Positions 1 through 10,957 of a stretch of 64,000 nt of DNA are shown in pieces; position 1 is the stretch's first letter; every line of letters begins with the position of its first letter. The position numbers were made by a program, and so were the translations under genes. Source of the DNA: Saccharothrix sp. NRRL B-16348. Lineage in GTDB: Bacteria; Actinomycetota; Actinomycetes; Mycobacteriales; Pseudonocardiaceae. Location: positions 7,560 to 71,559 of the forward strand of contig NZ_LGED01000210.1 of NCBI RefSeq assembly GCF_001280085.1, written 5' to 3'. The notes beneath the pieces are model-generated. The model had not been told where the DNA came from. It did no database searches and was given only the letters and a program-made list of their open reading frames with translations.

Positions 1-2394
1 CACGACCCGGCTCGGCACGAGGTAACCGGGCAGGTGCGCCCGCAGGTGCGTCTCGACGTCCGGCGGCGAGGCGGTCGAGACGACCGCCACCACCCCGTCG
101 GTCAACGCGCACGCCTGCGTCACCGCCGGGTGGTCGAGCACCGCCGCCTCGACCACCACGGCGTCGCCGACCAGCTCCAGCCGCCCGTCGGCGGTGTGCC
201 GCGCGCGGTCGCCGGTCGCGACGCCGTCCAGGTGCAACGCCCCTGCGACACCCGGCGGGACGGGCTGCGAGCGCTCGTCCAGCACTCGCGCCACGACCGC
301 GCGCAGCGGCCGTCCGATCGTGACCGGCTCGTCCGGGCTCACCCGGCCGCCCACGGCGAAGACGCCCGCGACGCCGTAGACGTTGTGCACCGCCTCGGCT
401 CCGGCGTCGTAAAGCGACCGCACCAGCGACGGGTGCAGCACGTCGCCGGTGGACAGGACCACCGGCGCGACGTCGCCCAGCCGACCGAGCAGCGCGGGCG
501 TTCCGCAGACCAGCGTGGCCGCCTTGACGTCGTCGGTCACCCGGCCGCCCGCGGCGAGCGCGGCGAACACCTCGAACAGCGCCGTCCCGGAGGCCAGGGA
601 GCTGATCGGCGCGGCGCACGCGACCGGCGGCAGGTCCCGCCGCGCCCACTCCAGCAGGTCGCCGAGCACCCGGTGGTCGAACTCCACGCCGCGCGACTCG
701 CTGGTGTGCGCCACGAACGCCGCGCCGGCCGCACCGCCCACCCGGTCGTCCGGTCCGACGAGGGATGACACGAGCGTCACGGGCAGGTCCTCGAAGACGC
801 CGCCGGAGTGGGCGTCGGACAGCACCAGTGCCGCGCCCGAGTCCCGGGCCATCGTCCGCAGCAGGTACGGCGGCAGGTCCGGGTCCAGCAGCACGCAGGT
901 GCCGCCCGCCTTGAACACGCCGAGGACCGCCGCCACGAACTCGCCGGACAACGGCAGGCACACCGCCACGCGTGACGCCGCCGCGTGCCGTGCGACCCGG
1001 TTGGCCAGCGCCTCCACCTCGGCGTAGGTCCACACCCGCCCGCGCGCCTCGACCGCCACGGCGTCGGGGGAGCGGTCGACCTGCTCCTCGACCAGCCGGT
1101 GCGGCTCGACGCCGCGCGGGAGGTCGGGTTCTGCCCAGCTCCGCAGCTGCGCCGACTCCGCCTCGTCCGGCCGCACCAGCCGTGACACGGGCGCGTCCGG
1201 GTCGCGGCCGATCCGGCGCAGCACGGTCTCCAGCCGCGACAGCATCCGGTGGACGGTGTGCTCGTCGAACAGGTCCACCCGGTAGTCGAAGTGGGCGGCC
1301 AGGCCGTGCTCCGCCTCGGACAGCAGGACGTCCAGGTCCGCCTTGGCCGAGTCGAGCGACAGGTACGACGGTGTGAACCGCACGCCGCCGCCCCGCCGCG
1401 TGACCGGCGCGGTCTCGTAGCCGAACAGCACCTGGTAGATCGGGTCGTGCCCGGCCTCGCGCGGGATGCCCAGCGCCTGGGCCACGTCCTCGAACGGCAG
1501 GTCGGCGTGCTCCTGCGCGTCCAGCACGTCGTCGCGCACGTGCGCGAGCACCTCGGTGAACGTCGGGTCACCGGTGAACCGGGTCCGCGTGACCACGGTC
1601 TTGACCAGGTACCCGATCTGCCGCGCGCTCTCCACGGTGTCCCGGCCGGAGGTGGGCATGCCCAGCACGACGTCCGACGCGCCGTGCTGGTGCAGCAGCA
1701 CCGCGCACGCGGCCTTGAGGAGCATGAACATCGACGCCCGCCGCTCCCGCGCGACCAGCCGCAGCGGTGCCACCACCTCGGGCGGGATCAGCCGCGTCGC
1801 CCGAGCCGTGCGGTAGTCGCTGGTGACCGGCCGCGGCCCCTTGAGCGGCAACGGGATCACCGGTGGGATGCCCTCCAGCCGCCGCACCCAGTGGTCCAGC
1901 GAGTCCGTCGAGTGCGGTACGTGCGGCGGCAGCGCGGGCAACGGCGACGCCTCACCGCGGGTGAACGCGTCGTACAGGGCCGTGAGCTCGTCGAGGAACA
2001 GGTCGTGGGACGCGCCGTCGAACACGACGTGGTGCACGTTGACCAGCAGCCGGTGCGCCTGGTCGCCGTCGCGCACGAGCCCGACCCGCAACAGCGGACC
2101 GCGCGACAGGTCGGACGGCTCCCGCGCGAACGCGTCCACGTCGATCGGACCGGGCGCGAGCGTGATCGGCGACGGCGGCGCCACCACCCGCACCAGGTCG
2201 CCGTCGACCTGCTGAAGGGTGGTGCGCAGCGCCGGGTGCCGCCGCACGACCTCGGTCAACGCCCGCGCCAACGCCTCCCGGTCCAGCGGGCCGTCCAGCC
2301 GCACGGAGAACGGGACGTTGTAGAACGGGTCGTTCGGCCGCAGGTGGGCCAGTGCCCACAGCCGCCGCTGGGTCGGAGTCGCCGGACCGTTCAC
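1..2394 (-). CDS. NRPS, condensation + degenerate adenylation domain (partial, runs off window)
   Basis: The gene starts with GTG at 2394, overlapping the exporter stop by 4 bases (GTGA), and stays open to position 1, giving 798 residues here. Residues about 5-390 form a condensation domain with an intact HHVVFDG motif at 121-127, so it should make a peptide bond. Residues from about 410 resemble an adenylation domain (FKAGG motif, NVYG, TGD) but core motifs are lost. The glycine-rich A3 loop reads AHTSESRGVEF instead of TSGSTGxPKG, the Glu of A5 is absent (NVYGVAGV), and after TGD the A8 hinge (KIRG-R-E) is missing. I infer that this domain cannot activate an amino acid. Whether a carrier protein or thioesterase follows lies outside the window. 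As the last gene seen in the operon, it should act on the ketide made upstream. Confidence 0.9.
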   Translation of the reverse strand, partial: MNGPATPTQRRLWALAHLRPNDPFYNVPFSVRLDGPLDREALARALTEVVRRHPALRTTLQQVDGDLVRVVAPPSPITLAPGPIDVDAFAREPSDLSRGPLLRVGLVRDGDQAHRLLVNVHHVVFDGASHDLFLDELTALYDAFTRGEASPLPALPPHVPHSTDSLDHWVRRLEGIPPVIPLPLKGPRPVTSDYRTARATRLIPPEVVAPLRLVARERRASMFMLLKAACAVLLHQHGASDVVLGMPTSGRDTVESARQIGYLVKTVVTRTRFTGDPTFTEVLAHVRDDVLDAQEHADLPFEDVAQALGIPREAGHDPIYQVLFGYETAPVTRRGGGVRFTPSYLSLDSAKADLDVLLSEAEHGLAAHFDYRVDLFDEHTVHRMLSRLETVLRRIGRDPDAPVSRLVRPDEAESAQLRSWAEPDLPRGVEPHRLVEEQVDRSPDAVAVEARGRVWTYAEVEALANRVARHAAASRVAVCLPLSGEFVAAVLGVFKAGGTCVLLDPDLPPYLLRTMARDSGAALVLSDAHSGGVFEDLPVTLVSSLVGPDDRVGGAAGAAFVAHTSESRGVEFDHRVLGDLLEWARRDLPPVACAAPISSLASGTALFEVFAALAAGGRVTDDVKAATLVCGTPALLGRLGDVAPVVLSTGDVLHPSLVRSLYDAGAEAVHNVYGVAGVFAVGGRVSPDEPVTIGRPLRAVVARVLDERSQPVPPGVAGALHLDGVATGDRARHTADGRLELVGDAVVVEAAVLDHPAVTQACALTDGVVAVVSTASPPDVETHLRAHLPGYLVPSRVV

Positions 2395-3614
2395 CGCTCC
2401 ACCTCGCTCAACCGGGGCCGTCGGGCCGACGCGGTGAACGCCGCCGCGGCCAGCACCAGGAACACACCCGCCACCACGATCGACACGGCCACGCCCCACA
2501 GCGAGGCCGTCACACCACCCAGCGCCACGCCGATCACCATGAAGTTGGTCATGATCGCGTTCAGCAGGCCGATACCGCGACCGCGCAGGTCGTCGGGCAG
2601 GTCACGCAGCATCGTGTTCGCCGCGGGCACCTGGAACAGCCCCGCGCCGATCCCGGTGAGCGCGCACCACGACGCGACCGCGACCAGGCCGAGGTCGGCG
2701 TGCACCCATTCGGTCGGCGCGAGCAGCACGAGCGTCGCGCCGAACAGCGCGACCGACGCCACGAGCGCCGTGCTGAACGAGCTGAACCGCCGGAGCATCG
2801 CCGGACCCACCATCGCGGCCACCACGGAACCGCCCCCGAACACCGCCTGGGCGAACCCGTACTGCTCGGCGGGCAGCTCGAACACGGTCAGCAACTGCGC
2901 GTTGAGGTTCGTGGTGAACAGCCCGAACACCAGCATGATCGGCACCATGAAGGCGCTCATGAACCGCAGTGACGGGATGGCCAGCACGCGGCGGAACCCG
3001 TCGCGCAGCGCCTGCCAGTAGCGCTCGCCGCCCTCCCGGTGGACCGGTGCGCCCTTCAGCACGGCGAGGCTGCCCAGCAGCAGCGCGGAGACCACGAACG
3101 TGCTCGCGTCCAGCACCAGGACCACCGGCACGCTGCCGACCGCCACCAGCACACCGCCCAGCGCCGGACCGAGCAGGTTGAGGGTGTGCGCGGTGCTCTG
3201 GAACAACGCCACCGCCGTCGGCAGGCTGTGCCCGCCGACGAACAGGGGGAGGGCCGCGATCCGGGCGTTCTCGAAGACCGTCTTGCCCACGCCCTGGAGC
3301 AGGATCAGCACGAGCAGCAGCCACACCGAGTCCAGCGCCGGGATCATGGCCAGTACGATCACCAGCCGGGCCAGGTCGGAGCCGATCAGCAGGGTCCGCT
3401 TGGGCAGCCGGTCGATGACCGGGCCGATGAACGCGCCCAGCACGCCCATCGGCAGCAGTTGCGCCATGACGACCAGCGCGATGACCACCGGGTTGCGGGT
3501 CAGCGTGGCGACCACGTAGATCAGCACGATCCGCGTCATCGCGTCGCCCAGGAACGACACGACGCAGGCGATGTAGTACCTGATGTACGTGGCGTCCTTC
3601 AGCAGCTCGATCAC
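2391..3614 (-). CDS. MFS transporter, probable natural-product exporter
   Basis: A 407-residue major facilitator permease of the usual length, with about 12 hydrophobic segments and no large soluble domain. The GTG start at 3614 overlaps the stop of the monooxygenase gene by 4 bases (GTGA). An in-frame opening continues upstream to 4388, but that part reads as an antisense-like shadow of the monooxygenase and is not coding. The protein begins VIELLKDATYIRYYIACVVS, and a loop near residue 67 (DRLPKRTLL) matches the conserved MFS loop between helices 2 and 3. Its place inside the NRPS-PKS operon suggests that it exports the product and gives self-protection, which is inferred from context. Substrate unknown. 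Confidence 0.88.
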   Translation of the reverse strand: MIELLKDATYIRYYIACVVSFLGDAMTRIVLIYVVATLTRNPVVIALVVMAQLLPMGVLGAFIGPVIDRLPKRTLLIGSDLARLVIVLAMIPALDSVWLLLVLILLQGVGKTVFENARIAALPLFVGGHSLPTAVALFQSTAHTLNLLGPALGGVLVAVGSVPVVLVLDASTFVVSALLLGSLAVLKGAPVHREGGERYWQALRDGFRRVLAIPSLRFMSAFMVPIMLVFGLFTTNLNAQLLTVFELPAEQYGFAQAVFGGGSVVAAMVGPAMLRRFSSFSTALVASVALFGATLVLLAPTEWVHADLGLVAVASWCALTGIGAGLFQVPAANTMLRDLPDDLRGRGIGLLNAIMTNFMVIGVALGGVTASLWGVAVSIVVAGVFLVLAAAAFTASARRPRLSEVER

Positions 3615-4810
3615 GACGAGGCCCCTCGTCGCGCGTAGCGGTCCTTCAGCTCGGTGAGGTGCTCCAGGCCGCCCAGCACGGCGTCGGGAGCCGGCCCGAA
3701 GTCGACCAGGCAGGCGATCTCGTCCACGCCGATGTCCACCAGGTCCTCGACCAGGGACTCGCACTTGTCCGGTGTGCCCAGCAGCGCGGAGTTGTCGAAG
3801 TACCGCTCGAACGCGGAGGACAGCATCGCCTCCCGCCCGGCGTCGTCGAGTAGGGCGAAGGCGCTGTCGACGTTGTCCTGCTGGGACAGGAACGTCCTCA
3901 GGTAGCCGATCAGCGGTTCCCGCACGGCCCGCTTGACGGTGTCGTCGTCGGTGCCGAGGAAGGTGTGCGCCATGACGGCGACGCGGCCGGTGTGGTCGTC
4001 GGGCAGCGCCCGCCGGTACGCGGCGATCTTGTCCGCGAGGTCGCGTGGCCGTCCGCCGACGAGCGCGGTGAGCACGTTCGCGCCGATCCGACCCGCCCGC
4101 ACGAACGTGTCGACGCTGCCCTGCGACGAGATCCACACCGGCAGCCGCGGCTGGAGCGGTCGGGGCAGGGTGCGGACCTCGACGGTCACGCCGTCCGGTC
4201 GGGCCATCGGCACGGACTCGCCCGCCCACAGCCGCTGGACGGTGTCCAGGGACTCGAACATGACGTCCTTGCGACGCCGGTGCCGGTCCGGGTCGCCGCC
4301 CGGGGCGAGCAGGAAGTCGTCCGGGTGCCAGCCGGACGCGGCGGAGATCGCGACCCGGCCGCCGGACAGGTTGTCCACGACCGCCCACTCCTCGGCGATC
4401 CGGACCGGGTGGTGCAGCGGCACGGCGACGCTGCCTGCCCGGATCTCGACCCGCTCGGTGACCGCGGCGATCGCCGCCGCGACCACCGACGGGTTCGGGT
4501 ACAGCCCGCCGAAGTCGACGAAGTGCCGCTCGGGCACCCAGATCGCGGTGAACCCGAGCCGGTCGGCGTGCCGGGCGCAGTCGAGCAGGAGGTCGTACTT
4601 GCCGGGGCCTTCGGCCGAGCCGTCGCCGGAGAAGAAGAACAGGCTGAAGTCCATCGCGCTGGTCTCCCGGCGGGGCCGGCGTGGCGTCGCGGCGACCGCC
4701 GGGGGAGCTGGCGGCTTCAACTCGCGCTCCCGCATCGCCCGCTCCAGCACGGCGCGTTGTCCGGGTGCGAGGGCGGCGATGCGCGCTCGGATTTCTTGCT
4801 GGTCAGCCAT
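3611..4810 (-). CDS. Luciferase-like FMN-dependent monooxygenase of natural-product biosynthesis type
   Basis: A 399-residue protein starting with ATG at 4810, overlapping the PKS stop by 8 bases. From residue 53 (MDFSLFFFSGDGS) it follows the luciferase-like monooxygenase pattern of the MupA/Atu3640-type family: GFTAIWVPERHF, GGLYPNPSV, LPLHHP-like VPLHHPVRIAEEW and the NLSGGRV region. Members are often embedded in NRPS/PKS modules and oxygenate carrier-bound intermediates with FMNH2 and O2. Here it is free-standing and carries about 50 extra N-terminal residues (IRARIAALAPGQRAVLERAM), which look like the short helical linkers between NRPS/PKS modules and may dock it to the line. The gene lies directly after the PKS, so the ketide is the likely substrate; position and type of oxidation are unknown. 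Confidence 0.85.
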   Translation of the reverse strand: MADQQEIRARIAALAPGQRAVLERAMRERELKPPAPPAVAATPRRPRRETSAMDFSLFFFSGDGSAEGPGKYDLLLDCARHADRLGFTAIWVPERHFVDFGGLYPNPSVVAAAIAAVTERVEIRAGSVAVPLHHPVRIAEEWAVVDNLSGGRVAISAASGWHPDDFLLAPGGDPDRHRRRKDVMFESLDTVQRLWAGESVPMARPDGVTVEVRTLPRPLQPRLPVWISSQGSVDTFVRAGRIGANVLTALVGGRPRDLADKIAAYRRALPDDHTGRVAVMAHTFLGTDDDTVKRAVREPLIGYLRTFLSQQDNVDSAFALLDDAGREAMLSSAFERYFDNSALLGTPDKCESLVEDLVDIGVDEIACLVDFGPAPDAVLGGLEHLTELKDRYARRGASS

Positions 4811-7800
4811 CGTGTCCTCGCAACCGTGCCTCGGCCTCCTCCGGCGACAGGCTCTCGACCTCGCGCAGCAGGGCTTCGAACTCGTCGGGACCACCGTCCA
4901 CGGCCTGGTGCGCGCGGATGGCCGCGGCCAGGGCCGACACGGTCGGGGCCTCGAAGATCACGCTCGCCGGCATGTCCCCGTGGACCTGCCGCAGCCGCGC
5001 CATGACCTGGATCGCGAACAGCGAGTTGCCGCCCAGGTCGTGGAAATCGTCGTCCGGGCCGATCGACGGCACGCCGAGCACCTCGCGCCACACCGCACCC
5101 ACACCCCGCGCCACCTCGTCGTCAGGCCACACGGCCACCGGATCCCAGTCGCCCGCCGGGGCGCGCGGCACGTCCGCGAACACCGCCGCGGTCTGCTCCG
5201 CCTGGTCGGCCACCAGGTCCTCGAAGTCCACAGTGGACACCAGGACCTGGGTGAGCCGGCTGTGCAGCACCGATTCGGCGATCGCGAGGCCGTCGGCGGC
5301 CGGGATGCCGTGGTCGCGCCGGGTGCGCTCGAACCGCTCGCGCAGCTCCGGCATCCCCGCGACCTGCCGCTCCAGCCAGTCGTCCCGGTCCCACTGACCC
5401 CAGTCGACCGACACCGCGCCGGTGGCGTGCGCGAACGCGTCGAGGAACGCGGCCGCCGCGCAGTTCTCCAACTGGCCGATGCCGCCCACCACACCGGTCG
5501 TGGACGAGGCCAGCAGGAAGAAGTCCGGTTCGTCGTCGGCCACCAGCTCGTGCAGCGCCAGCGTGGACACCACGCGCCCGGCCAGCACCGGCAGGGCCTC
5601 GGCGCGGGTCTTCACCACGGACAGGCCTGAACCGCGGGCCCCGTCGGCGTGCACGACACCCCGGATGCGGCCGAGCTCGGCACGTGCGACGGCGACGGCG
5701 CGCGCCGCCTGCCCGCGGTCGGTCAGGTCCGCGCGCACGAACGAGCCCACGCCCGGCGGCTCCTCGTCGTCCCCGACGAGCACGACCCGGGCACCCGCCC
5801 GCGCCAGGTGCTCGGCGAACACCGGGCCCGCCGTCCCCGAACCCCCCGTGACCAGGTAGCCGCCACCCGGCCGCCACGGGCTCTGCGCCGCCTCCAGCCG
5901 CACCGGCGTGAACGACCTGGTCCAGCGGCGGCCCGCTCGGTGGGCGACCAGGGGTTCGCGCTGGTCGTGCGTCAGTTCGGCGACCAGGTCCGCGGTGTCG
6001 GCGTCCAGCGGCACGTCCACGCACCGGTAGGTCGAGCCCGCGAATTCCTGGGTCAGCACGGTCGCGGCGTGGACCGTGGCGCGCTCCGGCAGCCGCACCC
6101 GGTCGCCGACCACGTCGTGCAGGTCGTTGACCAGCACGTCGCAGCGCACCGCCGCGGCGTCACCCGCCTCGGCCAGCGCCTGCGCCAGGTGCAGGAGCGT
6201 GAACAGCCCCGCGTCCTGCACGTCCTCGAACGGCGCGCGGTCGGCGTCGGTCACGCTCCACGCGTGCACGACCCGCTGCGGCAACCCGCCGTCCCGGCGC
6301 AACTCGTCCACCAGGCGGGTGAAGTGCTCGCGTCGGCCGCCGTCCAGCACGAACCCCTCCGCGTCGCGGGAGAACTCGCGACCCCGGCGCACGGCCGTCA
6401 CGACGTGACCCCCTGCCCGCAAGGCTTCGGTCAGGCGTCGCGCCAGGCCGGTCGCGTCCTCGAACACCAGCCACGCCGCCCGCGGCACCGGCTCGCCGGT
6501 GAGCGGGGCCGGTCGCCACGCCGGCACGTACGTCCACCGCGCCGGGTCGTGCCGCCGCGTCCGCTCAACCTCCTCGGTTCGGGGCAGCAGGTACTCGCGC
6601 CGCTCGAACGGGTAGGTCGGCAGGGGCGTCCGGCGCCGCCGCTCACCGCCGCGCACCGCCGCCCAGTCGACCGGCACACCGTGCCGCCACAGGTCGGCCA
6701 GGCCGCGCGCCAGCGCCTCGCTCTCGGTGAACCCCTTCGGCAGCAGCGTCACGACCGGGTTGCCGTTGCGGCGCGCCGGCCCGCTCAACGCCCGTCCCGG
6801 TCCGACCTCGACCATCAGCCGGTCGGTCGCCAGCAACGTGGTGACGCCGTCGGCGAACCGGACCGGCTGCCGGGCGTGCGAGACCCAGTAGTCGGGATCG
6901 GTGGCCTGCTCGTCGGTGATCCACGTGCCCGTCACGTTGGACAGGAACGGCACCGCCGGCTCGTCCAGCGCGATCCCGCGCACCACCTCGGCCAGGCCGG
7001 GCAGCGCGGGGTCGACCATCGGCGAGTGGAAGGCGTGCGAGGTCTCCACCGCCGTGTGCGCGATGCCGCGCGCGTCGAGCCGCCGCGCCACCTCGGCGAT
7101 CTCCTCGTCCGTGCCCGCGACGACGCAGGCGTTCGGCGCGTTGACGCCGGCGATCGTGCCGTGCCCGTCGAGCACGTCGGCCAGCCCGGCCTCGTCCAGC
7201 GCGACGCTGATCATCCGGCCGGGCGGCAGGTCCTGCATGAGCCCGGCCCTGGCCTCGACCACGCGCAGCGCGTCGCGCAGCGTGAAGACACCCGCCAGGC
7301 ACGCCGCGACGAACTCGCCGAGGCTGTGCCCGAGCATCGCGTCCGGCCGCACGCCCCACGACCCGAGCAGCCGCGCCAACGAGTAGTCCAGGCAGAACAT
7401 CGCCGGTTGCGTGTGCGCGGTCCGGCGCAGCCGCTCGCGGCTGCCCTCGTCGCGGGCGAACGCGACCTGCCGGACGTCCCAGCCGAGCAGCTCCGCGCAC
7501 TCGTCCATCGCGGCGCGGAACACCGGCTCGCGCTCGTACAGCTCCGCGCCCATGCCCGGGTACTGGCTGCCCTGGCCGGGGAACAGGAACACCACCGACG
7601 GCGGCCCGTCGGTCCGCGTGGCGGGCGAGGACGCCTCCAACGCCTCGACCGCGCCGTCCAGGTCCCGGCACACGACCGCCCGGCGGTGGGCGAACGCCGT
7701 CCGGCCCACCTGGAGGGTGTGCGCCACGTCGGCCAGCTCGCCGTGGGCGCGCAGGCGTTCGGCGGCCGCCTCCGCCACGTCGACGCGCGAGGAGAGGTGG

Positions 7801-9232
7801 CGCACGATGGTCGCCGCCTCGGCCAGCTCGCCCCGCGTCCGCAGGTGCTCGGCGAGCCGGGCCGTGGCCGCGTCCAGGGCGGCCGGCGTGCGCGCCGACA
7901 GCGGCAGGACCCGCCACTCCCGGCCCGGGTCGGCGGCCGGGACGTCGGGCGCGGCCTCCAGCACGACGTGCGCGTTCGTGCCGCCGATGCCGAACGAGCT
8001 GACGCCGGCCCGCGGCGGGTGGTCGGACGCGGGCCAGTCCTGGCCACGCGCGCTGACCCGGAACGGGCTCGCGGCCAGGCCGGTCTCCGGGTTGGGCCGC
8101 TCGAAGTGCAGCGTGCCGGGGATGTGGCGGTGCTCCAGCGCGAGCACCGCCTTGATCAGCCCGGCCACGCCCGCCGCGGCGTCCAGGTGCCCGATGGAGG
8201 ACTTCACCGAGCCCAGCACCGCCGACGCGCCCGGACCGAACGCGTCGGTCAGCGCGCGGACCTCGATCGGGTCGCCCAACGACGTGCCTGTGCCGTGCGC
8301 CTCGACGTACCCGACCGTCGCCGGGTCCACCTCGGCCACCGCGAGCGCCTCGGCGATCGCGGCCGCCTGGCCGTCCGGTGACGGCGCGGTGAACCCGACC
8401 TTGGCCGCGCCGTCGTTGTTGACCGTCGAACCGAGGATCACCGCGCGGACGTGGTCGCCGTCGGCCAGCGCGTCCTCCAGGCGCCGCAGCACGACCACGC
8501 CCACGCCGTCGCCCACGACCGTGCCACCGGCCGCGGCGTCGAACGGGCGGCAGCGGCCGTCCCGGGACAGGATGCCGCCCTCGTCGTACCGGTAGCCGCG
8601 CCGGTCGAGCAGCCGCACGGCCGCGCCGCCCGCCAGGGCCAGGTCGCACTCGTCCAGCAACAGGCTCTGGCACGCCATGTGCACGGCCACCAGGGACGAC
8701 GAGCACGCCGTCTGGATCGTCATGCTCGGTCCGGTCAGGTCGAGCTTGTAGGACACCCGCAGCGCGGGCATGTCCGGGTCGTTGCCGACCGCGACCTGCA
8801 ACGGGTGGAACAGCTCGCCCGCCCGCGGGTGGCGCGCGATCCGGTCGAAGCGGTAGCCGCTGGTGGCGGTGCCCGCGAACACGCCGACCCGGCCGCCGAA
8901 GTCCGCGGGCACGTGGCCCGCGTCCTCCAGCGCCTGCCACGAGGACTCCAGCAGCAACCGGTGCGCCGGGTCGGTCGTCTCCGCCTCGGCCCGGGTGAAG
9001 CCGAAGAAGTCCGCGTCGAACAGGGCCGGACCGTCGATCACCCCGGCGGAGCGGACGTAGTCCGGGTCGGCGAGCTGGTCGGCGGACACGCCCGCCTCCG
9101 CCAACTCGGCTTCGGTGAAGTGCGTGATGCCCTCACGCCCCGCCACCAGCGCCGCCCAGAACTCGTCGAGGTCGCGGGCGCCGGGGAACCGGCCGCTCAT
9201 GCCGACGACCGCGATGCCCCTGGCTGGTTCGG

Positions 9233-9236
<4 letters not shown>
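4803..9236 (-). CDS. Type I PKS module KS-AT-KR(inactive)-ACP
   Basis: A 1477-residue single module, starting GTG at 9236 and overlapping the NRPS stop by 4 bases. KS: residues 5-430, active Cys178 (TACSSS), His314 (EAHGTGT) and His350 (SSIGH). AT: about 545-850, Ser638 in GHSLG and HAFH at 734-737, the signature of malonyl-CoA specificity. Then a KR-like region, about 900-1340, with the nucleotide motif TGGSGTAG at 1130-1137. The catalytic Tyr position reads Asn1258 and the following Asn position Ala1262 (GQLENCAAAAFLDAF), so the KR is predicted inactive and the beta-keto group should remain. The ACP has Ser1405 (LGGNSL). The module adds one malonate-derived C2 unit to the peptidyl chain from the upstream A-PCP protein. 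Confidence 0.92.

Positions 9237-10953
<1,717 letters not shown>

Positions 10954-10957
<4 letters not shown>

Noticed and set aside
1249..3021. Long plus-strand open frame (590 residues) opposite the NRPS and exporter
   Set aside because: Arg/Pro/His-rich shadow of well-supported minus-strand genes; no domain or start signal.
3615..4388. Upstream extension of the MFS transporter
   Set aside because: Overlaps the monooxygenase in another frame; GTG at 3614 gives a normal 407-residue MFS protein.
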